Part shown: positions 23,755 to 31,648 of the stretch, one piece after another | Numbering within the stretch: position 1 is the first letter of the stretch | Layout of the letters: every line of letters begins with the position of its first letter | Source: a bacterium | Lineage (GTDB): Bacteria > Patescibacteriota > Minisyncoccia > UBA11713 > 2-01-FULL-45-33 | Direction of reading: 5' to 3' | Assembly (NCBI GenBank): GCA_030648495.1 | Contig: JAUSHV010000030.1 | Coordinates: 1-34,897, forward strand | Length of the DNA: 34,897 nucleotides | Position numbers and translations under genes: made by a program | Notes under the pieces: generated by a model | What the model saw: the letters and a program-made list of their open reading frames with translations, nothing else | Databases searched by the model: none | What the model was told of the DNA's origin: nothing

Positions 23755-24798
23755 TTAGAGTTTCGGTTGTTTACGCAAGGCAACGTCATTTAAATATTCA
23801 ACCAAGACGGCGGCAACCGGCACCGAAAGAATTACTCCGACAACTCCTCCAAGCTCCGCCCCGACAACAATGGAAATGATCGCGAGTAGGGGCGGAACAC
23901 CCACGGTTTTTCTAACAACCAAAGGATATATCAAATGATTCTCGAACTGCTGGACTAAAACATAAAGAAGCAGGACCAACAAACCCAAAAGCGGACTTTG
24001 TATCCAGGCAATGGCAACCGCCGGTAAAGCGGCCATTATTGGCCCGAATACGGGGATTATCTCAAATACTGCGGTAAGGATTGCAAGCAAGATTGCGTAC
24101 TTAACGTCCAAAATGGTAAGCCCTAAAAATACGATGACTCCGACGAGCACGCCAAGAAGTATCTGTCCCTGAAGCCATCGGCCTATTTTTCTTTGGGAAC
24201 GCTGCCAGAGGTCCAAAATATATTCTTCATGTTTCAAGGGCGTAACAATGCGCAAAAAATTCTCTATCCCATGTTCCTGCACTGAAAGATAAAATGAGAT
24301 GACTATTAAAAGAATGAAAGATATGACTCCACCAAAAAATGACGCGCTCACGGAAAAAACACCGCGAGAAAACGTCGATACTTGGGATTCCAACGAGGTT
24401 GCGATGCCTTTAATTATATCGTTGAACGCCAATGGAGCGCCGGGGAAAAACGTATATATCGGGCCCTTTGGTCCCAAAGTGTCTTCTATATAATTCGGCA
24501 AACCGTTAATAAATCCGATAATATCTCCCAAGAGTGGCGGGATAACCAGATAAATTATCATTGAAAAAAACGCGAAAGCGCCAAGATAAATAAAAATGAC
24601 GCCCAAAACCCGTGGTATGCCAAAACGCTTAAACCAATGGTTCAACGGTTCAATGGAAGACGCGATGACAATAGAGATTAAAATAACCACCACTATATCT
24701 CGCAGCAGCCAGGTCACCCACAACAAAATTACCAAAAATGCCGCTTTCAGCATTGTTGAAAAGGAAATTTCTATTAGTTGTTGTTCTCTTCCCGGCAT
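23755..24798 (-). CDS. AI-2E transporter family (PerM/YdiK-like) permease
   Basis: 'GRWLQGQILLGVLVGVIVFLGLTILDVKYAILLAILTAVFEIIPVFGPIMAALPAVAIA', multi-TM profile. Confidence 0.92.
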   Translation of the reverse strand: MPGREQQLIEISFSTMLKAAFLVILLWVTWLLRDIVVVILISIVIASSIEPLNHWFKRFGIPRVLGVIFIYLGAFAFFSMIIYLVIPPLLGDIIGFINGLPNYIEDTLGPKGPIYTFFPGAPLAFNDIIKGIATSLESQVSTFSRGVFSVSASFFGGVISFILLIVISFYLSVQEHGIENFLRIVTPLKHEEYILDLWQRSQRKIGRWLQGQILLGVLVGVIVFLGLTILDVKYAILLAILTAVFEIIPVFGPIMAALPAVAIAWIQSPLLGLLVLLLYVLVQQFENHLIYPLVVRKTVGVPPLLAIISIVVGAELGGVVGVILSVPVAAVLVEYLNDVALRKQPKL

Positions 24799-26064
24799 TT
24801 AAATTTGCTTTAATATTTTTAAAAAACCTGCGTTCGACTGTTCCCTACCGACTACTGCGAGTGCTGAGCGCGAGGGTTGAAAAAGTTCCCGTGCTAATAA
24901 TTTTATTTCTGAAGAAGAAACGCCGTCCAATTTTCTCAAATTTTCTTCCGGAGTCATGATTTTCTTACCGAAAATCACCTGCTCACCGAAATAAGATGCG
25001 AGAGAGCTCGAACTCTCAAGCGATATTTTGGTGGATCCACGAATATAATCTTTAGCTCTCTTCAATTCTACAGCAGTAACGCCGTCGGTTTTAATCTTTT
25101 GAAGCTCGTGCACAATAACATCCAGCGCAGTTTCAGTTTTGTCATGCGGAACCCCGGCACTTATCTCAAAGTATCCGCTACCGGCATAAAGCGTTGAGCC
25201 GGCGCCGATATAATACGCAAGCCCCAGCTTTTCACGGACTTCCGTAAAAAGCCTTGAAGAAACATTCCCGCCCAAAACTACGCCGATCATGGAGAGAACG
25301 AACCGCTTCGGATGATACATATTATAACCCTCCAACCCCAAAACCAAATTTGAGCTTTCAACTTCTTTATTTTCCACAAGCACTTTTGCGCCAGTACCCA
25401 AGCTTTTTGTCGGCGCTCCCGACCTTGCCTTTCCCTTTTTTAAAGTTTTAAATTCATGTTCTATCTTTTTTTCGGCGTCTGGCGGGTATGCGCCGGCGAC
25501 CACGACAACGGCGTTAGAAGCAACATATTGCGAATAAAAATAATCCAGGAAGTCTTTGCGCTTGAAAGAATTTACCGTCTTCTCATCTCCGGCTATTTCC
25601 CAGCCGGCCGGCTGATCGCCCCAAAGAAGCTGTTCAAAGATATTCGCGGTTCTCGAAACCGGGTCGTCGTTCCGCATTCTTATTTCCTGTATTACAACGC
25701 CTTTTTCCTTTTCTATTTCCTCGGCTGAAAGTAAAGGCCCGGTTAAAATATCTGAAACAATGTCCAAACTTTTATCAAAATATTCTTTTGCAGCTTTTAC
25801 ATAATAGCCGGTTATTTCTTTAGACGTGAAAGCATTATGCTGGGCGCCGATAGAGTCCAATTCCCTGTGTACTTGCCCGGGCTCGGGGCGGTCTTTGGTG
25901 CCTTTAAAAAACATATGTTCCAAAAAATGTGATATGCCGTTTATTCTTTTTGTCTCATATTGCGAACCGGTGCCGACTAAAACAAGAAGCGTAAAAATTT
26001 CCGTATTCTTCATCGGAATCGTCAGAATTTTCAATCCTGAAGATAATTTTTTGAGCTTATACAT
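24799..26064 (-). CDS. M16-family (pitrilysin/insulinase) zinc peptidase
   Basis: HxxEH motif 'NGISHFLEHMFFKGTKDR'; downstream Glu region 'EIEKEKGVVIQEIRMRNDDP'. Confidence 0.95.
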   Translation of the reverse strand: MYKLKKLSSGLKILTIPMKNTEIFTLLVLVGTGSQYETKRINGISHFLEHMFFKGTKDRPEPGQVHRELDSIGAQHNAFTSKEITGYYVKAAKEYFDKSLDIVSDILTGPLLSAEEIEKEKGVVIQEIRMRNDDPVSRTANIFEQLLWGDQPAGWEIAGDEKTVNSFKRKDFLDYFYSQYVASNAVVVVAGAYPPDAEKKIEHEFKTLKKGKARSGAPTKSLGTGAKVLVENKEVESSNLVLGLEGYNMYHPKRFVLSMIGVVLGGNVSSRLFTEVREKLGLAYYIGAGSTLYAGSGYFEISAGVPHDKTETALDVIVHELQKIKTDGVTAVELKRAKDYIRGSTKISLESSSSLASYFGEQVIFGKKIMTPEENLRKLDGVSSSEIKLLARELFQPSRSALAVVGREQSNAGFLKILKQI

Positions 26065-26120
26065 TTAAACTCACTTTAACACTATTTATTTAAAATAAAA
26101 AGGACCAAAGATAGACAAAA

Positions 26121-26142
26121 ACAACCCGTATGTGCGGGCTGT
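26121..26142 (-). terminator. Putative terminator (hairpin with flanking A/T runs)
   Basis: ACAACCCG-TATGTG-CGGGCTGT (one mismatch) flanked by AAAA and TTTTGTTTT; lies at the 3' end of the AIPR gene. Confidence 0.6.
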
Positions 26143-26164
26143 TTTTGTTTTGTCGAATAATACT

Positions 26165-27385
26165 TTAGAGGTGTCTCCTGAGAACAACATTTTCGACTAT
26201 TGCGTAACATAAACGCCAAGTTGCCGCATCTTTCCCTAGAGCGTTAGGATTCTTCAGCGATAAGGCTTGTTCTCCGACAACCGTAATCAAGTCTTCTTCA
26301 AGGTCAGCAAGCATCTTGAACGGATCATCTTTCCAGACGCACTTTTCTTTCTCAACGCGAACAAGGTTACGGAAGCTTGCAAGAATCGGATAAATGAAAC
26401 CGCTCGGGATACGAAAGTCCGACTCTTCATTTGTGAAAATGAGCTCTTCCTTCGGGCCCCGCTCTACTTTATCTACGCCCTTTAGTTTTCCGAACTTGCC
26501 GCCTTTTTCTCCGTCGGCACCTTTCTTGCTCTTGTTATAGACGACTGGTAGCCGAAGATAGATGCGGTCTCGCAACTCAAGTATCTCTGGTAGCAGCGAG
26601 ATATACTTTTCAAGCCGGAAATTGTTTTCCTTCTTATTATTCTCTTTAAAGTAATCTACAACTGCAGCCCGAGAAGAGTAGGCTTTTATCGGATGTGTTT
26701 TTTCGTTGTAACCCTCTGCGTCAAAACATATCAGGTACGATAGAATTTCCTTAATATCGATATCCTTTGGCGTATCACCCAATGCTTCTTCATATTGTTT
26801 GTAAAAGATACGCGGGGCATATGATTTGTCCTTGAGTACAGCTTTGATTTTGTCGAAGCTCCCGAGAAGTTCAAGTGTGCTTTGTTCTTGAACGGGGGTC
26901 GAGTTGTTCCTGGCTTCTATAATAGGTACTACTTCCTCTCTCGTCTTGAATCCCTCAAGACACTCGATTGTTACAAATGCATCTATTTCCTTGCGTTCCT
27001 CTTCTGACAGGCCATCGACATGATTCCTAATCACCCGATATGAGTGACCGCCATCCGCCAAACCATTCATGGCCGGATCAGAAAACTGAAGTTCAACTGT
27101 ATTAGATTTATTGTCAAATCTAACTTCGTCAGCGAGGACGAGAAGTCCACGATTTTTGAAATAAAAGTCTGAGGGCTTATCTCTCAAGCTGTCGCGTATT
27201 TCCTTTGGAACGCGGATCAACTCTTTGGGATCACGAATATTAAGCGCACGCCACTCATTGAGCTCGGCGGGCACATCCGCGACATTTACCACTAGATAGT
27301 ACTTGCCTTTCCCTTTTTCGTCAGCAGGGGTAGGCTGTTTACGAAACGAATAAACGGGGAATTTAATGATTGTTGCTTTGGACAT
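26165..27385 (-). CDS. AIPR-like (abortive infection phage resistance) protein
   Basis: 'FYFKNRGLLVLADEVRFDNKSNTVELQFSDPAMNGLADGGHSYRVI' and 'IEARNNSTPVQEQSTLELLGSF' resemble the AIPR family core (NRG..., xGxxDGGHT..., R.N.....Q). Start set at MSKATIIKFP. Confidence 0.7.
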   Translation of the reverse strand: MSKATIIKFPVYSFRKQPTPADEKGKGKYYLVVNVADVPAELNEWRALNIRDPKELIRVPKEIRDSLRDKPSDFYFKNRGLLVLADEVRFDNKSNTVELQFSDPAMNGLADGGHSYRVIRNHVDGLSEEERKEIDAFVTIECLEGFKTREEVVPIIEARNNSTPVQEQSTLELLGSFDKIKAVLKDKSYAPRIFYKQYEEALGDTPKDIDIKEILSYLICFDAEGYNEKTHPIKAYSSRAAVVDYFKENNKKENNFRLEKYISLLPEILELRDRIYLRLPVVYNKSKKGADGEKGGKFGKLKGVDKVERGPKEELIFTNEESDFRIPSGFIYPILASFRNLVRVEKEKCVWKDDPFKMLADLEEDLITVVGEQALSLKNPNALGKDAATWRLCYAIVENVVLRRHL

Positions 27386-27423
27386 TTTAGCTTTTGTTAG
27401 TTGCGAATAATTTTGCGGCAAAT

Positions 27424-27576
27424 AAAAAGCCGCGAATCCGCGGTCTCACAAAAGCTCACGTCTATAGCCATGAAGCTCTCGCTTGACGGTGCCCAGAACT
27501 TTCGCCATTTCTAGCTATGCCCTACGACTACTGTAGCCGAAGCTACCAGCAACTGACTCTTGCGGAGAAGATCAAT
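27424..27576 (-). ncRNA. Putative structured leader RNA/small RNA upstream of AIPR-like gene
   Basis: Promoter TTGCAT-16-TAGAGT with extended TGC (27583-27610, minus), GTAGC-TTCG-GCTAC hairpin, further stems, and terminal CCGCG-GATT-CGCGG-CTTTTTATTT terminator (27424-27443). No known family recognised. Confidence 0.5.
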
Positions 27577-27644
27577 AAATCCACTCTAGCAGATTAAAAA
27601 AATAATGCAAGCCCTAAGCAGGCGCCCGCCATCCACAAGCCTCA

Positions 27645-27673
27645 TTGACTTTTAATGTCAGATTTGATATATT
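27645..27673 (+). promoter_or_regulatory. Putative promoter of short plus-strand RNA
   Basis: TTGACT (27645-27650) - 17 bp - TATATT (27668-27673). Confidence 0.6.
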
Positions 27674-27679
27674 AGCTAT

Positions 27680-27736
27680 ATCACCAACGGAAAAGATCAC
27701 CCTATAAGGTTTCGTCCTTATGGGGCCTTTTCTTTT
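27680..27736 (+). ncRNA. Putative ~55-60-nt small RNA ending in an intrinsic terminator
   Basis: Starts just after the promoter; ends CCCTATAAGG-TTTCGT-CCTTATGGGG followed by CCTTTTCTTTTT. No start codon/ORF inside. Confidence 0.45.
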
Positions 27737-27747
27737 TAGGTTCAAAA

Positions 27748-28173
27748 CTATTTACTATCAACAATATAGGCGGATAAAAAGGTTTCTATTGCGCTTATGG
27801 TTGCGTCTTTTATTTTTGGGTTGCTTTCGGCTACCCATTTTGCAAAGTTATAAAGCTCCTGATTATCCACCTTAAGCCATTTCTTGTTCAAAGATAGAAA
27901 ATAAAACAAAGTTGTCATGGCAATGCGCTTGTTGCCGTTCTGAAAAGGATGGTTTTTGATCATCAAGTAGAAAAGGATTGAGGATTTTTTTATTAATCCT
28001 GGATAGAGTTGTTTGCCTGCGTATGTCTGGAATGGCGCGGCAATGGATCGCTCGAGCGTATTTGTAAAGCGCGTACTGAAATCCGGAATGGGTTCAGACC
28101 ATTGCATGGTTTCCCTGGCTAATCTATGAGCCACATACTCAATATCCTTAATGCCTACTCGTTCTATGACCAT
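27748..28173 (-). CDS. doc: Doc/Fic-family toxin (death-on-curing)
   Basis: Doc-type Fic motif 'HPFQNGNKRIA'. Confidence 0.9.
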   Translation of the reverse strand: MVIERVGIKDIEYVAHRLARETMQWSEPIPDFSTRFTNTLERSIAAPFQTYAGKQLYPGLIKKSSILFYLMIKNHPFQNGNKRIAMTTLFYFLSLNKKWLKVDNQELYNFAKWVAESNPKIKDATISAIETFLSAYIVDSK

Positions 28174-28176
28174 AAA

Positions 28177-28458
28177 TTATTCTTTACCGAGAAGACGCAA
28201 GGTTTCCCCATATTCCTTAACTACTCTTTCGACCGCTTGCTTAATCTCCTTTTTTTTATTTTTCGTTAAAATTCTTGGGCCACCCTTATGCATAAGGTCA
28301 TTTACATATTCCGTTGAAATAGCGTAAGAACGCCCGATCTTGATAGCCGGGACTTGTCCTTTTTTTATACGCTTAAAAACTGCCACATGGCTTATGCCAA
28401 GCATCTTTGCCAACTCTGTTACAGATACATATATAGCCTTTTTCCCTTTATTTTCCAT
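28177..28458 (-). CDS. Excisionase/MerR-like HTH protein, probable antitoxin of the Doc toxin
   Basis: 'VSVTELAKMLGISHVAVFKRIKKGQVPAIKIGRSYAISTEYVNDLM' excisionase-type HTH; 3-bp gap to doc. Confidence 0.85.
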   Translation of the reverse strand: MENKGKKAIYVSVTELAKMLGISHVAVFKRIKKGQVPAIKIGRSYAISTEYVNDLMHKGGPRILTKNKKKEIKQAVERVVKEYGETLRLLGKE

Positions 28459-28486
28459 AATAAACCCTTATTAACCGCTAATATTG

Positions 28487-28517
28487 ATAGGTTAACAAGT
28501 ATTAACCTATTAGTCAA
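28487..28517 (-). promoter_or_regulatory. Promoter/operator of the toxin-antitoxin operon
   Basis: Perfect IR ATAGGTTAA-N6-TTAACCTAT overlapping TTGACT(-35, minus)-17-TAACCT. Confidence 0.65.
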
Positions 28518-28535
28518 ATGACGTTAATAGAAACC

Positions 28536-30284
28536 CTAAACCAGCCCAACCTGGAGTTCGTAGAGGTTACGATAGATGCCGGCGGGTTTTTGCATCAGCT
28601 CGTCGTGGTTTCCGGTTTCGACAATCGCTCCCTTGTCTAATACGATAATCTTGTCTGCTTCACGCACAGTGCTTAGGCGATGCGCGATTACAAATGTAGT
28701 CCGTCCTTTCATAAGCTCCGCCAAAGACTCCTGGATATATTTTTCTGATTTTGAATCCAAGGCTGAAGTCGGCTCGTCCAAAATTAAAATCCGTGGATTT
28801 CTCAAAAAAGCGCGCGCCAAAGCAACGCGCTGTTTTTGGCCCATTGAGAGCTTAATGCCCCGTTCGCCTACCATCTGGTTGTATTTTTTAGGAAAAGCGC
28901 CAATAAATTCATCGGCATGGGCAAATTTTGCCGCCTCCGAGATATCTTCTTCCGAAGCACCGAAACTTCCGTATTTTATATTATTTTTAATCGTATCGTT
29001 GAAAAGCAAAATTTCCTGAGAGACCATCGCAATATTTGAACGTAAAAATTTAAGGTCCAAATTTTTTATATTATGCCCGTCAATAAAAATCTTCCCGCTC
29101 TGCGCCCAAAAATACCCGGACATAAGATCTATCAGCGTGCTTTTGCCTACTCCCGATTCGCCTACCAAAGCAATCTTTTGGCCCAATCCCGCTTTAAAAG
29201 AAATATTATTTAAAATATTTCCCTGCTTTTTTGAGTAATAAAAATTTACGCCCCTAAATTCAACCTCTCCTTTTATGTCAGAGAGCAAAATGGCGCTCTC
29301 CGGAAAATATTTTTCTTCCGGTAAAGATAAGATTTTTTCTGCTCTTTCTAAGGCCACAACGCCGTTTTGGATTGTTCTCCAGTTGTTTCCCAATACGACA
29401 AATGGCCCGAAAAACATCGCAGCGTATCCGTTGAACATAACGAGTTGACCGATAGTCATCTGCCCTTTTTGGATGAAAGAGACCGAAAAAATAAAAACAA
29501 TGAGCTGAACTAAAACCACGAGTGCTTTTTGCGAAAAATCGAGCTTGCTCCAGAGTTTTTGCATGCTATACCAGATTTTAAAAGCCCTTGTAACAAAGTT
29601 CCTGTATAATTTTTTCTGTTCGTATTTTTCTGCCGTGGCCTGTTTGACTGATTGCACATTGAGTACCGCGTCATACGCGTCACCATAGGCAATGTTGTAA
29701 GCCCTGTGCATTGTGAAAGACATGTCCGCTATTTTTGGAGCAGTTTTAAATAAAACGAAACAATATACCGCAACTCCGGCTAAGAGTGCGAGCGCCAAAA
29801 CCGGCTGTATATAGAAAGCGAAACAAAGGGCAAAAATAATACTTAAAAACTGGGGAAGAAGATTGATGACAACATTGCCTACAATATTAACAAGCCAATT
29901 TGAAGCGCGAGATATGCGGTTCGCAACCTCCCCCATCTTGTGCGTTTTATGGAAAGACATCGGAAGAAGAAGTAGCTTTCCGTGCCCTTGCGTAAGATAC
30001 TCGCTTTCCAAAAGCCCTTCAATCTCTTCACGCATCAGGAATGATCTCCAGTCCATTATGCTTCCTGCGGAGCGGATAATTAGCCACACACCGATAAAAT
30101 AATATACCTGTTGGGTTTGTATTGTGTCCACGATTTTACCCGCTAAAAAAGGCACTGCTGCGTTGGAAAACGCGGAGACAACGGATAGAGCGCTCAAGAC
30201 AAAAACAGCCCTTTTGTGGGGCCGTAAGTATTTAAGGATTATCCGCCACCCCTCAATTAAATTTTCCTTCTTCAACTTCGCCAC
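28536..30284 (-). CDS. ABC exporter, fused permease/ATPase (MsbA/MdlB type)
   Basis: Walker A 'GESGVGKST', signature 'LSMGQKQRVALARA', Walker B 'ILILDEPTSALD', N-terminal six-TM domain. Confidence 0.97.
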   Translation of the reverse strand: MAKLKKENLIEGWRIILKYLRPHKRAVFVLSALSVVSAFSNAAVPFLAGKIVDTIQTQQVYYFIGVWLIIRSAGSIMDWRSFLMREEIEGLLESEYLTQGHGKLLLLPMSFHKTHKMGEVANRISRASNWLVNIVGNVVINLLPQFLSIIFALCFAFYIQPVLALALLAGVAVYCFVLFKTAPKIADMSFTMHRAYNIAYGDAYDAVLNVQSVKQATAEKYEQKKLYRNFVTRAFKIWYSMQKLWSKLDFSQKALVVLVQLIVFIFSVSFIQKGQMTIGQLVMFNGYAAMFFGPFVVLGNNWRTIQNGVVALERAEKILSLPEEKYFPESAILLSDIKGEVEFRGVNFYYSKKQGNILNNISFKAGLGQKIALVGESGVGKSTLIDLMSGYFWAQSGKIFIDGHNIKNLDLKFLRSNIAMVSQEILLFNDTIKNNIKYGSFGASEEDISEAAKFAHADEFIGAFPKKYNQMVGERGIKLSMGQKQRVALARAFLRNPRILILDEPTSALDSKSEKYIQESLAELMKGRTTFVIAHRLSTVREADKIIVLDKGAIVETGNHDELMQKPAGIYRNLYELQVGLV

Positions 30285-30290
30285 AACTTA

Positions 30291-31640
30291 TTATAACATG
30301 GCTTTGAAATATTCGCTAAGTTCCGAAATATTTTTCCGTTCCTGTTTTCCGGTATCGCGGTCGCGGACTGTAACGGTGTCTTTGAGTTCAGGTTTTTCGC
30401 CCAACGTGTCAAAATCTATCGTTACGCACCAAGGCGTGCCGATTTCGTCTTGGCGGCGATAGCGTTTGCCGATATTGCCGTTGTCGTCGAACATCATCTG
30501 TGGGATTTTTTTCTTGAGCGTGGTATAAATTTCTTTTGCTTTCGCAACTAAATCGGGCTTGTTTTTCAAAAGTGGAAACACCGCAACTTTTATTGGCGCG
30601 ATTTTGGGATTTAATTTTAGAAATATTCTTGATTCACCTCCAAGCTCATCCTCCGAATACGCTTCAAGCAAAACAAACAAAACCGCGCGATCTACCCCAC
30701 CGGAACATTCAATATCCCAAGGAATATATCTCTCTTTTGTTTCTTCATCAAAATAAGAAAGATCTTCTTTTGAATATTCCGAATGTCTTTTCAAATCCCA
30801 ATCGCCCCTGTGGTGAATCCCCCATGCCTCAAGCCACCCGCCAAACGGCGTATTGTATTCAATATCCCAGGCGTCTTTGGCATAGTGCGCCCGCTCGTCC
30901 GGAGCGTGTTGGCGCAAGCGCAAACTTTCTTTTTTAAAACCGAGACCCAAATACCAATTAAACGCGAAATTTTTCCAATATTCAAAAGTTTCCGTGCCGG
31001 TTTTCTCATCCGGCTTTATATAATATTGAAGCTCCATTTGCTCAAATTCGCGCTGACGAAAAAGAAAGTCGCGCGGGGTAATTTCGTTTCTAAAGGCTTT
31101 CCCGATTTGTCCGATGCCAAACGGTAATTTCGGATGCATAGAATCCAAAACGTTTTTAAAATTCACATGCACTCCTTGGGTAATCTCGCCCCTCAAATAA
31201 ACTTGTGAAGCGGTCGCCTCCGAAGCTCCGAGCTTTGTCTCAACAAGCAAATTGAACACGCTCGGCAGAGACCACCCCATTTTTTCCTTTTCTTTTTTGT
31301 GTGTGTTTTCGTGTTCTGCAATCGCTTCCGGCTGGTCCGCCCGCGCTCTTTCATGGCAAATTTTGCATTCAACCAAAGGATCAGTAAAAAGTTCGGTATG
31401 TCCCGAAGCCTCCCAAACACGCGCGGGCATCAAAATCGCGGCGCTCATCCCATACACATCTTCACGCTCGGCAATAAATTTATCCCAAAAGTATTGTTTG
31501 ATATTGTGCCTCAACTCCACGCCCATTGGGCCGTAATCATAAATCCCCGAAAGCCCTCCGTAAATCTCGCTCCCGGGAAAAATAAACCCCCGCCTCTTAG
31601 CCAGGCTCACAATTTTCTCTAGTTTTTCTGTATCTTTCAT
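30291..31640 (-). CDS. glyS: Glycyl-tRNA synthetase (dimeric type)
   Basis: 'KRRGFIFPGSEIYGGLSGIYDYGPMGVELRHNIKQYFWDKFI', 'GIGQIGKAFRNEITPRDFLFRQREFEQMELQYY', 'WDIECSGGVDRAVL'. Confidence 0.97.
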   Translation of the reverse strand: MKDTEKLEKIVSLAKRRGFIFPGSEIYGGLSGIYDYGPMGVELRHNIKQYFWDKFIAEREDVYGMSAAILMPARVWEASGHTELFTDPLVECKICHERARADQPEAIAEHENTHKKEKEKMGWSLPSVFNLLVETKLGASEATASQVYLRGEITQGVHVNFKNVLDSMHPKLPFGIGQIGKAFRNEITPRDFLFRQREFEQMELQYYIKPDEKTGTETFEYWKNFAFNWYLGLGFKKESLRLRQHAPDERAHYAKDAWDIEYNTPFGGWLEAWGIHHRGDWDLKRHSEYSKEDLSYFDEETKERYIPWDIECSGGVDRAVLFVLLEAYSEDELGGESRIFLKLNPKIAPIKVAVFPLLKNKPDLVAKAKEIYTTLKKKIPQMMFDDNGNIGKRYRRQDEIGTPWCVTIDFDTLGEKPELKDTVTVRDRDTGKQERKNISELSEYFKAML

Positions 31641-31648
31641 ATTTATGT

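Noticed and set aside
27440-27530. Resemblance of 'AGCTAGAAATGGCGAAAGTTC...GGCACCGTC' to a Cas9 tracrRNA
   Set aside because: No cas genes, no CRISPR repeats and no anti-repeat in the window; similarity is short and likely chance.
27421-27576. Possible T-box riboswitch because of 'GUGAGACCGCGG' before the terminator
   Set aside because: No convincing stem I/specifier loop, no aminoacyl-tRNA or amino-acid gene downstream, and the T-box core GGGUGGNACCGCG is only partly matched.
30536-30937. 133-aa plus-strand ORF antisense to glyS
   Set aside because: Antisense of a conserved tRNA synthetase; no SD or domain.
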